A stretch of DNA of 49,630 nucleotides from a virus: the IMG/VR virus record IMGVR_UViG_3300025102_000053, positions 1-49,630 of that record. One strand, 5' to 3'. Of the stretch, positions 24,057 to 33,601 are shown one piece after another; positions within the stretch are counted from its first letter, which is position 1, and each line of letters starts with the position of its first letter. A program made the position numbers and the translations under genes. The notes beneath the pieces were generated by a model, which saw nothing but the letters and a program-made list of their open reading frames with translations, searched no databases and had not been told where the DNA came from.

Positions 24057-24827
24057 ATGGCTTATAATCAAAATTGGTACGAATATAACAATAATATAAA
24101 TTCAGCACAGTTTGTTTCTGTTCAAGAGGTTATACAAGATCTTATTGTAGAAGAAGGAAAATCTAGTGAGCATGATTATTTAAGATATTTTAAAATGGCT
24201 TTAAGTGGATTAAAAGAATTAAGTTTTGATACAGTAAGGCAAATAAAAACAATAGAGTTATCTCTAGATCACAAAAATACAGTTAGACTTCCCCTTGATT
24301 ATGTTTCTTATACTAAGATAGGCGTTGTTGGGGGTAATGGGGAAATGAATTATTTAGGACAAAAAACTGAAATAAATTTTGTTCACGGATCTAAATCAAC
24401 TACTGATGATAATGAAACAGACCCTCCTATATTTACAGATAATATTCCTGGAGACGGTATACATGGTAGATTCGGACAGGGTGGAGGTAATAACGCAAAT
24501 GGTTATTATAGAGAGAATTTACAAGAGGGAACCATAGAGTTTTCAAATACAAAAGGATCTATAATATTAGAATACATTTCAGATGGGTCTACAGGTCTTT
24601 CTGGAGATGAGATAAAAATACACGCTTTTGCTGAAGAGGCTTTAAAGGCTTATGTGTACTGGAAATCTATATACAGAAAAAGAGCAATTAATATGAATGA
24701 GAAGATGATTGCTAAGAAAGAATTTTATAATCAAAAGAGACTTGCTAGAGCTAGAATGCAGTCATTCAATAAAGAAGAGGCTTTACAGACTACAAGAAAA
24801 GCATTTAAGCAGGCTCCAAAACTTTAA
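24057..24827 (+). CDS. Neck/adaptor-like protein 3
   Basis: 256 residues: a first helical region (SAQFVSVQEVIQDLIVEEG, LRYFKMALSGLKELSFDTVR), then strands ending in TVRLPLDYVSYTKIGVVGGN (about 75-94) and a Gly/Asn-rich loop. The final helical region has EEALKAYVYWKSIYRKRAIN and ARARMQSFNKEEALQ. The PLDYVSYTKIGVV segment is the familiar landmark of the third connector protein in crAss-like phages. Probable role: joins neck to the tail hub encoded next (four bases downstream). Confidence 0.55.
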   Translation: MAYNQNWYEYNNNINSAQFVSVQEVIQDLIVEEGKSSEHDYLRYFKMALSGLKELSFDTVRQIKTIELSLDHKNTVRLPLDYVSYTKIGVVGGNGEMNYLGQKTEINFVHGSKSTTDDNETDPPIFTDNIPGDGIHGRFGQGGGNNANGYYRENLQEGTIEFSNTKGSIILEYISDGSTGLSGDEIKIHAFAEEALKAYVYWKSIYRKRAINMNEKMIAKKEFYNQKRLARARMQSFNKEEALQTTRKAFKQAPKL

Positions 24828-24831
24828 ATAA

Positions 24832-27800
24832 ATGCCTAGCCAACAATTAAAAAGAGTATTTATAGGTGGACTAGACAAGGACACTGATCCTAGACTATTG
24901 AAGAATGGTGATTATCACTATGCTTTAAATATAAGAAATATATCTTCTGAGTCAAACACAGAAGGTGTTATAGAAAATATAAAAGGTAATAAAATAGTTT
25001 CGTATGAATTTCCCAATCTAGTTGGAAAGTGCACGCCTCAAAGAACTGTTCTTTTTATGCCCTCTAATAATTACATATCTAATTATTCTAACTGGCCAGA
25101 AGCTTATGATTACGTTATACAACAAAATCCTTCAGCGTATTTTAATGGACAGCTTATAGATAACCCTATATCTACTTATGTTTCAGATACAGAGCAGGGT
25201 TATTATCCAGCAAATTTTAATATAGGACTTACAAGTTCTTTATCAAATGTAAACACTCCAGAAATACAGGCTCCTATAGAATATGAAGGGTCTACTGCTG
25301 AAAATCAATTACTTTACTTAACAGCTTTTGTAGAAACTTATGGGCCAATGTTTTCGAATGCTGGGGTAACAGTTACTGTTATAAATAATAATTCTGAATA
25401 CTGGAATGACGAAGACTGGTTTGAAAACACTAATCTTATAACAAGTAATCCTAATTATACTCCTGGTCAAATTTATGCCTATGCTTTATTATTTGAAGGT
25501 ACTTGTAGCACCTCTGCTGAACAGTTTCATATAAATATATTAACTCAAGGAAGTCCTGATGTTAACATTGTAAATGGTCCGTATGGAGATAGTGATCAGT
25601 TATTAATACCTGAGAATGGTTTTGTTTCAATGGGATGGAATGTGGTTGATGAGGCAAAAAAAAACTATATGGAAGGTGGCTTTACAGCCTTAACTAATTT
25701 AGGTCAACATCCAGAAATAACCCCTGTAAACTACACTTGTATAGGGACTTATGAGGATACTAAAAATGATCATATATACTATATGGTGGCTAGTGATCCT
25801 GGAGCTGGGCTTCATCATATATTAAGATATAACTTACAATCTAATAATATAACCACAATTTTTAGAGACAGTGGTAATCCAGGAACAAGTGTATTTAATT
25901 GGAGAAAGGAGTTTTTAATAAATGATATTGATAAAGTAGGAGATGTTCTTTACTGGACCTCAAGGCAATATGGGGAGCCAAATGCTCTTAATGTTATAAA
26001 GTCTAGATCTAGTATGGCTTTGATTGATGGTATAGTAGGGGATTATCAAGTAAACGAAGAGGGAGTTGTTACTGGTTATTCATTAAGTGATTATTATCCA
26101 TATCAATTATATAGCCCAACTTATCCATCGGCAGATAAAAAACAATATGTAGAGCTAATTAAAAGACCTCCTCTTGATTATCCTGTATATACATATTCAA
26201 CAGATCCAAATTTTAAAAAGAATAACCTACATGGTCACATGTGGCAATTTAAATATAGGTATCATTTTTATGATAAAGAAGTAAGTGCATGGTCCCCTAT
26301 TAGTGATATTGTTCCCTCTCAAGTTAGTATGAATAATATACCTCAAGAAAACAATCAATCATCTGATAATAAAATAGAGGTAACTATAAAAAACTCATCT
26401 GGAATTGTTGAGTTTATTGAAATAGCTGTATTAAAATGTAAGGACCTTGGAAATTTTCCAAAAGGAAATAGAGGTGACTTTAAAAGTATGGCTAAAATAA
26501 AAAATGATTACGGTGCTTGGTTAACAAATGAAGATTCAACACAAACAGTTAATTTTTATAATGATAAAATGTACACTAATTTAGATAGCGTAGAGAGCAC
26601 AAAGTTGTTTGATAACGTTCCTAGATCAGCTACAACACAAACTGTTTTATCTAATAATAGATTAGCTTTTGGTAATTATACAGAAGGTTTTGACGTTCCT
26701 TTAACAAATACATCATTAACCCCTCAATATGGGTTTACATCTAACCCAACAGCCCTAACAGGGCAAGAGGCTCAGTCTATTGTTTTATTTCCTTACTGGA
26801 CTAATAATCAACAGTCCAGCACAAATGATTTAGCTTATACGCTTGGTAGTATTTTAAACACAACTAACGCACCAACTTTAACTATAGATCCTAGTTTAAA
26901 TCAAGGTGATGAAGATACTATAAATGCTTGGTGGGGATCTGATCCACTAGGTCTTGGTAACCCATTAGGTACTGATACTGATTCAGATGGTTTTGTGGAC
27001 ACTATAGCTAGTGATAGTACAGCTAATATAGCTTTTAATTCTCACAGTTTAAACACAGTAGGTCAATCAACTCAAGTTGTTATTAATGCTAGCGACCCAT
27101 CATTAGTAGAGTCTTCCACGGACAACCCTCTTGGAAATGGTGTTTATACGGGATCTAATGCTGGCGGTGCAGAAGGTTTTCCTAGAGTTAAATTGTTATT
27201 TAATTTTGGTTTAGTTAATTGGGGAGATGGTGCTACAATTAATATAGATCTTAGTTGGAAGTTTAAAGTAAGAAGAGAGTTTAATCAATTAGGGACAGCT
27301 AAGTCTCAAGACTCTCAAGAGCACGTTTGTAGATTTAATTATACAATACAAACACTACCTGGAGAGACAGATGTAGCTACACAAATGAGTCACGTTGCAG
27401 AGCAGTTAAGAGCTGCGATAAATCCTACTACATCAAATGACATACCTTCATATAATGACGAGTCAGATATAGATGGGCTAGGTACAGATAAACCAGAACA
27501 AGCGAGTGATTATGATTTTTCTTGGCACAAAAGACCTATTGTAGATGGCAGTACGTTAATATTAGAATGGGTAGCACCAAAGAAGAACGTATTTCCTTCA
27601 GCACCTCCTAATTTAAATCTTTATGAATATAGAATGATTAGCTCTAATGGTGGTAACGTTCCTGGATATAGTTTTTTAATTAATAACATCAATGCTAATC
27701 AACCAGGTTCTAATAATAACTTTAAAAACACAGCACAACTTACTTATGGTACAACGCCTTATAATCAATATGGCGGTGGAATAAACTCTGTATCATCTTT

Positions 27801-30411
27801 TAAAAGTGGAGCCTTTCATAATTTTGGACTTGTTTATTACGATGAAAAAGGCAGATGCTCTACAGTTCTTGTAGATGATGAATCAAAAACTTATGTTAAG
27901 TTTCCAACAGAAAGAACAAATGCGGATGTGGATATAGAGAATGATCTTATAGATGAAAATAATATAGATATAAATGGACCTGTAAGTATAATGTGGAAAA
28001 TAAATCATCAAGCTCCTGATTGGGCTAGTCATTATAGATGGTTTTATTCTAGAAATAATACTGTTGATGAATTTGTTCAGTTTAGATCATTAAAGGCTCA
28101 TGTTAATCAAAGTGATGTTGTTGATGATGATCGTATATATATAAGTATGGCTGGCTTAAAGGGTAGAGATGATTCTTATATACCACTTGATGCTGTTAGT
28201 GAAGAAGGTATTCCTAACCCAGATGTTAATATATTTGACTATAGGTTTAAAAAAGGGGATAGAGTTCGTTTTATAACAACGGGTAGTCAATCAGCTTTAA
28301 GCCCAGGTCAAGAACAAAATGAACTTATTTCGGATCAATATATAGACGTTCACGTTTCAGGATTTAAATATTATAGTGCGTTTGATGAATCGGCACCAAT
28401 ACAAAACAATCAAGAGTTAAATGCTTTAAACTCTGATGGGTCAGAAGATGGGTATTTTTTAATTGTACGTGAAGTTAAAGATGCTCAAGGCAATCCAATA
28501 CCTGGATACTCTAAGCAAGATGTTATAAATGGAACGGATAACTTTAGACAATCTGTTATGGAAATATACAGAGCAAAAGAAGAGACAGGGCCTGAGGAAA
28601 CATTATACTATGAGTTTGGAACAAAATATAAAATAGACCAAGCCTCTAGAAGACATAGAGCTCCTATTGCAGATCAGGGAGGCTCCTTTACAGAAGATGT
28701 TTTTGGTAACGTTACGTCAAACACTCCAGCAGTGGGTCAGTTTACAACAGGTGATATTTATTATAAATCTAGAATAATGCAACAGGTAACAGGAAATGAT
28801 ATTCCTTTTAATGTAGAGGATTATTATTTAAACGATTATCAAGAAACTAATCACTTTAGTATAGGTAGAGCGAATATATATTCTGTAAACTATAAAGAGG
28901 ATAATAGAGAAGCTTCTATCACTTATTCAGATGTTTATCAACCAGATACGGATTATAACGGATTAAACTCATTTAACTTATCTTTATTTAATTGGGAGGA
29001 TTATGATAGAATAGATGGTGGTATACAAAAAATAGAATCTAGAGACACCGATCTTATAATGATTCAAGAAGACGAAACGTATAGAATACCTGTTGAGAAG
29101 GATGTTATTTTTAATGCTAAAGGTGAGGCTAATGTTGCTTTATCTAATAAAATACTTGGAACAAGAACTTTCTTTTTTAGTAAATATGGTATAAGTAAAA
29201 ATCCAGAATCATTCGTAAAGAATGGAAATATTTTCTACTGGACTGATATAAAAAGAGGTGCTGTACTAAGATTATCTAGAGATGGTATTACGGTTATATC
29301 AGACCTTAAAATGTCAGATTACTTTAGGGATAGATCAAGTGATTATGATAAGTACGATCCACAATATAACTGGGACACAAATTACGGAACTATTACGGGT
29401 GCTATGTTAATGTCTGATAATAAACACTTTAGAATTAAGGGTGGTTGGAATCCTAAACACAATGAATACATTGTACAGTTTCCTGAGATAATGCAGAATC
29501 AAGATGAGTGGGAGTATTATGAAAGTGTTTTTGAAGGCTCTGATGAGGAGTGGGAGGATTATATAGCTGATCGCACAACAATAACAGAAGGTTCTGTAGT
29601 TTCTTTTGCTGAAAAACAAAAAAGATGGATGACGTTTTATTCTCATGTTGCAGATTATTATGGTAAAATAAATAGAAAGTTTGTGTCATGGAAAGATGCA
29701 GGGCTTTATGTTCACGATGAGGATGAGGAAAACTATAACACATTTTATGGGGATCTATATCAAACAATGTTAGATTTCTATTTTAACAAAGGCCCATCAA
29801 CAGTAAAGGGGTATAAAACAATTACCTTAGAATCAACACAAAAAACGGATGTAGGTTTAACTACAGATCTATCTTCAACATCTATAAATCAAAACAATTT
29901 TGACGAAAGAGAAGGTAAGCTTTATGCACAAATACCTTTTGTAACGCAAAATGGGGTAGGTGGGGACATAATTGGCGTTGGTACAGGGAGCACTGTTGCG
30001 GACGAGGATGGCGTGCTTACATCTACTATAACTGGCTTAGGAACAAATTTTACTAATTCTAATCTTATAATAGGAACTTCGGATGACCCTACTTCAAATG
30101 AGTATGGAGATCAATTATTTTACTTTGATGAAGATACTCAACAAAACGTTTTAGTTGGAACAATATCTACTATAATAAGTGACACAGAATTAACATTAGT
30201 AGCACCACCAACAACACTTGATGAGGATGGCAATATTATTGATTTAACTTTTGATGGGTTGTTTTTATTTGTTATTAGAAATGCTTTTGCAGAAGGAGAT
30301 AGAATGAAGGGTAGGTATATGGAAACAAAACTTAGTAAGCTAACTAATCAACCTATGGAAATATTTAGTGTGGGATCTACTGTTTTTAACAGCGAACTTA
30401 GTGATGATTAA
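24832..30411 (+). CDS. Giant tail hub / muzzle (stabilization) protein, 1859 aa
   Basis: The N-terminus contains IGGLDKDTDPRLLKNGDYHY and ALNIRN (about 12-37), the start signature of the large 'stabilization' or muzzle protein that closes the short tail of crAss-like phages. Around residues 1452-1500 the second landmark appears: YGISKNPESFVKNGNIFYWT, then RGAVLRLSRDGITVISDLKM. Near 1640 a third follows with FYGDLYQTMLDFYFNKGPS and VKGYKTITLES. The protein is beta-rich, contains propeller-like stretches and no signal peptide. Residues 590-760 are an Asn/Thr/Asp-rich elaboration. It likely forms the tail's distal end and may carry P22 gp10-like function. Annotation by pattern, not search. Confidence 0.7.
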   Translation: MPSQQLKRVFIGGLDKDTDPRLLKNGDYHYALNIRNISSESNTEGVIENIKGNKIVSYEFPNLVGKCTPQRTVLFMPSNNYISNYSNWPEAYDYVIQQNPSAYFNGQLIDNPISTYVSDTEQGYYPANFNIGLTSSLSNVNTPEIQAPIEYEGSTAENQLLYLTAFVETYGPMFSNAGVTVTVINNNSEYWNDEDWFENTNLITSNPNYTPGQIYAYALLFEGTCSTSAEQFHINILTQGSPDVNIVNGPYGDSDQLLIPENGFVSMGWNVVDEAKKNYMEGGFTALTNLGQHPEITPVNYTCIGTYEDTKNDHIYYMVASDPGAGLHHILRYNLQSNNITTIFRDSGNPGTSVFNWRKEFLINDIDKVGDVLYWTSRQYGEPNALNVIKSRSSMALIDGIVGDYQVNEEGVVTGYSLSDYYPYQLYSPTYPSADKKQYVELIKRPPLDYPVYTYSTDPNFKKNNLHGHMWQFKYRYHFYDKEVSAWSPISDIVPSQVSMNNIPQENNQSSDNKIEVTIKNSSGIVEFIEIAVLKCKDLGNFPKGNRGDFKSMAKIKNDYGAWLTNEDSTQTVNFYNDKMYTNLDSVESTKLFDNVPRSATTQTVLSNNRLAFGNYTEGFDVPLTNTSLTPQYGFTSNPTALTGQEAQSIVLFPYWTNNQQSSTNDLAYTLGSILNTTNAPTLTIDPSLNQGDEDTINAWWGSDPLGLGNPLGTDTDSDGFVDTIASDSTANIAFNSHSLNTVGQSTQVVINASDPSLVESSTDNPLGNGVYTGSNAGGAEGFPRVKLLFNFGLVNWGDGATINIDLSWKFKVRREFNQLGTAKSQDSQEHVCRFNYTIQTLPGETDVATQMSHVAEQLRAAINPTTSNDIPSYNDESDIDGLGTDKPEQASDYDFSWHKRPIVDGSTLILEWVAPKKNVFPSAPPNLNLYEYRMISSNGGNVPGYSFLINNINANQPGSNNNFKNTAQLTYGTTPYNQYGGGINSVSSFKSGAFHNFGLVYYDEKGRCSTVLVDDESKTYVKFPTERTNADVDIENDLIDENNIDINGPVSIMWKINHQAPDWASHYRWFYSRNNTVDEFVQFRSLKAHVNQSDVVDDDRIYISMAGLKGRDDSYIPLDAVSEEGIPNPDVNIFDYRFKKGDRVRFITTGSQSALSPGQEQNELISDQYIDVHVSGFKYYSAFDESAPIQNNQELNALNSDGSEDGYFLIVREVKDAQGNPIPGYSKQDVINGTDNFRQSVMEIYRAKEETGPEETLYYEFGTKYKIDQASRRHRAPIADQGGSFTEDVFGNVTSNTPAVGQFTTGDIYYKSRIMQQVTGNDIPFNVEDYYLNDYQETNHFSIGRANIYSVNYKEDNREASITYSDVYQPDTDYNGLNSFNLSLFNWEDYDRIDGGIQKIESRDTDLIMIQEDETYRIPVEKDVIFNAKGEANVALSNKILGTRTFFFSKYGISKNPESFVKNGNIFYWTDIKRGAVLRLSRDGITVISDLKMSDYFRDRSSDYDKYDPQYNWDTNYGTITGAMLMSDNKHFRIKGGWNPKHNEYIVQFPEIMQNQDEWEYYESVFEGSDEEWEDYIADRTTITEGSVVSFAEKQKRWMTFYSHVADYYGKINRKFVSWKDAGLYVHDEDEENYNTFYGDLYQTMLDFYFNKGPSTVKGYKTITLESTQKTDVGLTTDLSSTSINQNNFDEREGKLYAQIPFVTQNGVGGDIIGVGTGSTVADEDGVLTSTITGLGTNFTNSNLIIGTSDDPTSNEYGDQLFYFDEDTQQNVLVGTISTIISDTELTLVAPPTTLDEDGNIIDLTFDGLFLFVIRNAFAEGDRMKGRYMETKLSKLTNQPMEIFSVGSTVFNSELSDD

Positions 30412-30412
30412 C

Positions 30413-30443
30413 TTGTTTAAATAATTTTAAAAAACTATATTTG
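30413..30443 (+). promoter_or_regulatory. Promoter before the internal virion protein genes
   Basis: TTG (30413-30415), 20 bases, then TATATTTG (30436-30443). The ATG at 30456 is 12 bases further on. It gives the 30456-45352 genes independent transcription, directly downstream of the muzzle gene. Confidence 0.6.
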
Positions 30444-30455
30444 TAAATATTTATT

Positions 30456-31610
30456 ATGAAAAACAAAAAAATATATAGACCAGGAGGAATGCCTACTTAC
30501 GGAAAAGGGGGTAAAACATACTCTACAAAAAAGTATAAAAAGGACCCTAGAAAGGCTGATGAAGGTTTTTTTCAGTCAATGACCAGTTTTCTAAACAACC
30601 CTTTAGTTTCTATGGGTGGAGACCTTCTTGGTTATGGTTTACAGTATGCCGCTACTCAACAACAACAAAATGCACTACAGGATGCTTTAGATAATGTTCA
30701 GGACCCAGGTCAGGTTATAAGTGGGCTAGAAGGTGTTACAGACGTTCTTACTCCAGATCCAAGTGCCTCAATAAAAGATAGAATTTCTGAAGTTGAAGGA
30801 AGAAGTACAGATGTAGAAATAGATACTACAGCTTTAGGTGATAAAAGAGATGCTGCGGAGCAATCGTCAGCAAATGTTTTAGCAAACTTAAGTAAGGGTG
30901 GAGCAAAAGGAATGGCTGGTATAAGTCAAGTTTTAGATGCACAAAATAAATCTGATTTAGGTATAACTGACCAAGCTTTAAATATAGAGGCACAAGAAAC
31001 CTCATTAGAGGAGCAGGCTAAAAAACAAAAAGAAGCTGATTTAACAGGATTAACAACTGCTCTTGGTGGTCAGGAGTTTAAAGCAGATGAAACGATGTCT
31101 GATATATATAAACAAGAACTTGAAAGTACCGCAGATTTAGAAACAGCTATAATGATAGCTCAATTACAAAATGTTGGTGCTGGATCAACAATGTTAGGAA
31201 ACATTTTAACAAGTAAAGATGGAAGCATAGTCCCTGAATATGAAGAGGGTGGTAAGAATGAAGAGGTAATGGAAGAAGGTGGAGACAGTGAGAATACAAT
31301 GGAGCCTGGTCAACCAGAAGTTTCTCCAGGAGAAGAGGAGCACGCAACAAATCCTATAGATCTTGTTAGAGATGGCGAGAAGATAGGGGAAATGACAGGT
31401 GGTGAGGTTATTATGCCATCTAAAGACGTGAAAGTTTTAGAGCAATTATTGTCAAATAAAAACTCTGATGGGGTTATGAGGTTAATGGCGATGTTAATGA
31501 ATAAATGGACTAAAGAGGCTGTAGAGCATCAAGAAAAACAAATAGGTGGAACTAAAAATGCTAGAGGTGGAATGAGAATGTACAAGCCTACGAGCAAAAT
31601 AAATTACTAA
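30456..31610 (+). CDS. Likely internal virion protein with glycine-pair motifs, 384 aa
   Basis: The N-terminus YRPGGMPTYGKGGKTYSTKK (residues 7-26) carries two of the motifs seen in the 4698 and 6041 proteins. The middle (about 60-235) is helical, alanine- and glutamine-rich, with TLGGQEF/GITDQALNIEAQETS-like repeats. Residues 256-266 read GSIVPEYEEGG, and near 328-333 GGEVIMPS. A helical region with LLSNKNSDGVMRLMAMLMNK follows, and the protein ends NARGGMRMYKPTSKINY. No enzyme domain. Position between the muzzle and the giant polyvalent protein suits an ejected cargo protein. Confidence 0.5.
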   Translation: MKNKKIYRPGGMPTYGKGGKTYSTKKYKKDPRKADEGFFQSMTSFLNNPLVSMGGDLLGYGLQYAATQQQQNALQDALDNVQDPGQVISGLEGVTDVLTPDPSASIKDRISEVEGRSTDVEIDTTALGDKRDAAEQSSANVLANLSKGGAKGMAGISQVLDAQNKSDLGITDQALNIEAQETSLEEQAKKQKEADLTGLTTALGGQEFKADETMSDIYKQELESTADLETAIMIAQLQNVGAGSTMLGNILTSKDGSIVPEYEEGGKNEEVMEEGGDSENTMEPGQPEVSPGEEEHATNPIDLVRDGEKIGEMTGGEVIMPSKDVKVLEQLLSNKNSDGVMRLMAMLMNKWTKEAVEHQEKQIGGTKNARGGMRMYKPTSKINY

Positions 31611-31614
31611 TAAA

Positions 31615-33585
31615 ATGGGTGTATTAACTGGATCGCCAAAAGGGCCGATACAACTTCCTGATTATAACCAAAACTTTATAGCTGTAAAGCAGCTTAGGTT
31701 AAAAAGAAAAGAGCTTGAGCTAAAAGAAAGGCTTGCTGAGCAACAATTAAACAAAGGTAAGACTAAGGGGCCACCTTTAGCTAAGTTTAGTAAAACTGAA
31801 GCCAACTTCCAAGATAGATTTCATTCAGTACATGATGAGGCGATGGATCAATTAGATCAATTTGCTATAAATAACGCTGATAAACTAAATCCAAACAGTG
31901 ATTTATATGATATAAAAACTGACAGGATTTTTCAAAACATGCAGAAAAGTGTAACAAGAGCTGCTGATCATAGTAATAGTTGGGTTACAAACGGAACTGA
32001 TTTTTTATCTTACATTAATGAAAAAGATGAATACGGAAATAGAAAAGTAGATGTTTCTAGCTTAGAACAAAAACCTAAATACCTAAATATAAACACGGTT
32101 CAGACTAGCATGGATTTAAGAAATGAACCATTTATTTTTCAAAATAGCTTTTGGACAAATGACGAAACTGTACAGCAGCAATTATCTTTAAAAGAAGGTG
32201 GGGACCCTAATAATATAAATGATTATTTAGTTGATGAAAATGGGTTCTTTTTAAGTAAAGGGGGAGGATTGGTAGTAGAACTTCAGTCAAATGGTCAAAA
32301 CGCCCAGTCAGGATTGTTTACGATAGATGATGTTTTTAATCAAGAAATTTCTGGAGACAGTATAAGGTTTGATAGTAACGGTAATTTAATGTATGGGGAA
32401 AAAATGTTTTTTGAGCATTTTGACACAGGGTTTTTTGATAAAAATAAATACCAAACATTAGATAAGCCTACAAACTTTATATACGAATTAGCTGGAAAAA
32501 AACTTAAGTTTAGTAATTTATTAAACCAAGTATCTGAAAATAAATACGAAATTGATAATGAAGCTATTGGAAAAATAAGACAACAGGGTATAGATTTATT
32601 TTCTTGGAACGGTCAAACGTGGGGTAATGACTATGGAGACGCTTTAGCTCTTCAGGTTGCTAGAAAATACGTTTCTGAAAAATATGGTATACAGGAAAGT
32701 GAAGTTGATCAGGCTCAAATAAATGCTGTTCTTCCTATGATAAAGAACAATGAGATATTAGCTGAGGAGTTTAGGTCTGAAGATGGTGGATTTATAAAAT
32801 CTGTATATGACCAAAAAGAAATTAAAACATTTAATGATTATGCTGGAGAGTTAATTTTAGAAAGCTACGCTAATCAAAATAGATTTAGTAAAGAGAAATT
32901 TACATCAAACCGTGCAGAGATAAAGGAGCAATTAAAAATTAATGAATATAAATGGGAGTCATCTCAAATGATAGGAAATATTGCTCACGTATATCCTACT
33001 CACGATAATTTTACTCAAAAAACAGCCTTTACTACCTATGGATATACAGGGGTTCAAGAGAACATAACAGGATCGGATTATTTAACTTTTCAAAATAACA
33101 CTAACTTTATTACTGTAGAGGATGTAGCTCAACAATATATAGAACAAAAGGCTGGTACATTTGTAGGTGCACAGCACGCTATGATACCTATTGACTCTAG
33201 AACTGGAAAGATAATGGAGGGTACCTGGATTGATAATAATAATCAATTTAAACCATTAACTGCTGAGGATGCTAAATATTGTGTTATTGTCCCAATGTTT
33301 AAAGGTCACTTTGAACCAGAAGATCCAGATGCTATAAAAAGAGCAATTTCAAATGATAATGCAGATGCTAAACCAAGTGAAATTGTTACAATAGACGGTG
33401 TTGAGACTTACGTACCTATGACTCAAATGAATACGATGTCATCGAACCTAAAGCTTTATTCTAAGTTTATAGAAAAAGCTGAAGAAGTTAATAACAATGG
33501 GGTTGTGGGTAAATCTGATAGTCCGTCATACGCAGAGGGTGGTATTGTAAGTAAAAAAAATAACTGGAAACTTCCAGGATCATAA
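31615..33585 (+). CDS. Likely internal virion protein, 656 aa
   Basis: The N-terminal third is helical with coiled-coil character (AVKQLRLKRKELELKERLAE, about 24-43) and DRFHSVHDEAMDQLDQFAIN. The rest is mixed, with aromatic-rich segments (RKYVSEKYGIQESEVDQAQI). Near the end DGVETYVPMTQMNT precedes the tail YAEGG (639-643) and IVSKKNNWKLPGS. The final YxxGG is the same kind of motif as in the 30456 protein and the minus-strand pair. No catalytic motif recognised. It lies 16 bases before the giant polyvalent gene and probably travels with it in the head. Confidence 0.5.
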   Translation: MGVLTGSPKGPIQLPDYNQNFIAVKQLRLKRKELELKERLAEQQLNKGKTKGPPLAKFSKTEANFQDRFHSVHDEAMDQLDQFAINNADKLNPNSDLYDIKTDRIFQNMQKSVTRAADHSNSWVTNGTDFLSYINEKDEYGNRKVDVSSLEQKPKYLNINTVQTSMDLRNEPFIFQNSFWTNDETVQQQLSLKEGGDPNNINDYLVDENGFFLSKGGGLVVELQSNGQNAQSGLFTIDDVFNQEISGDSIRFDSNGNLMYGEKMFFEHFDTGFFDKNKYQTLDKPTNFIYELAGKKLKFSNLLNQVSENKYEIDNEAIGKIRQQGIDLFSWNGQTWGNDYGDALALQVARKYVSEKYGIQESEVDQAQINAVLPMIKNNEILAEEFRSEDGGFIKSVYDQKEIKTFNDYAGELILESYANQNRFSKEKFTSNRAEIKEQLKINEYKWESSQMIGNIAHVYPTHDNFTQKTAFTTYGYTGVQENITGSDYLTFQNNTNFITVEDVAQQYIEQKAGTFVGAQHAMIPIDSRTGKIMEGTWIDNNNQFKPLTAEDAKYCVIVPMFKGHFEPEDPDAIKRAISNDNADAKPSEIVTIDGVETYVPMTQMNTMSSNLKLYSKFIEKAEEVNNNGVVGKSDSPSYAEGGIVSKKNNWKLPGS

Positions 33586-33601
33586 ATAAAATAATTAGAA
33601 A

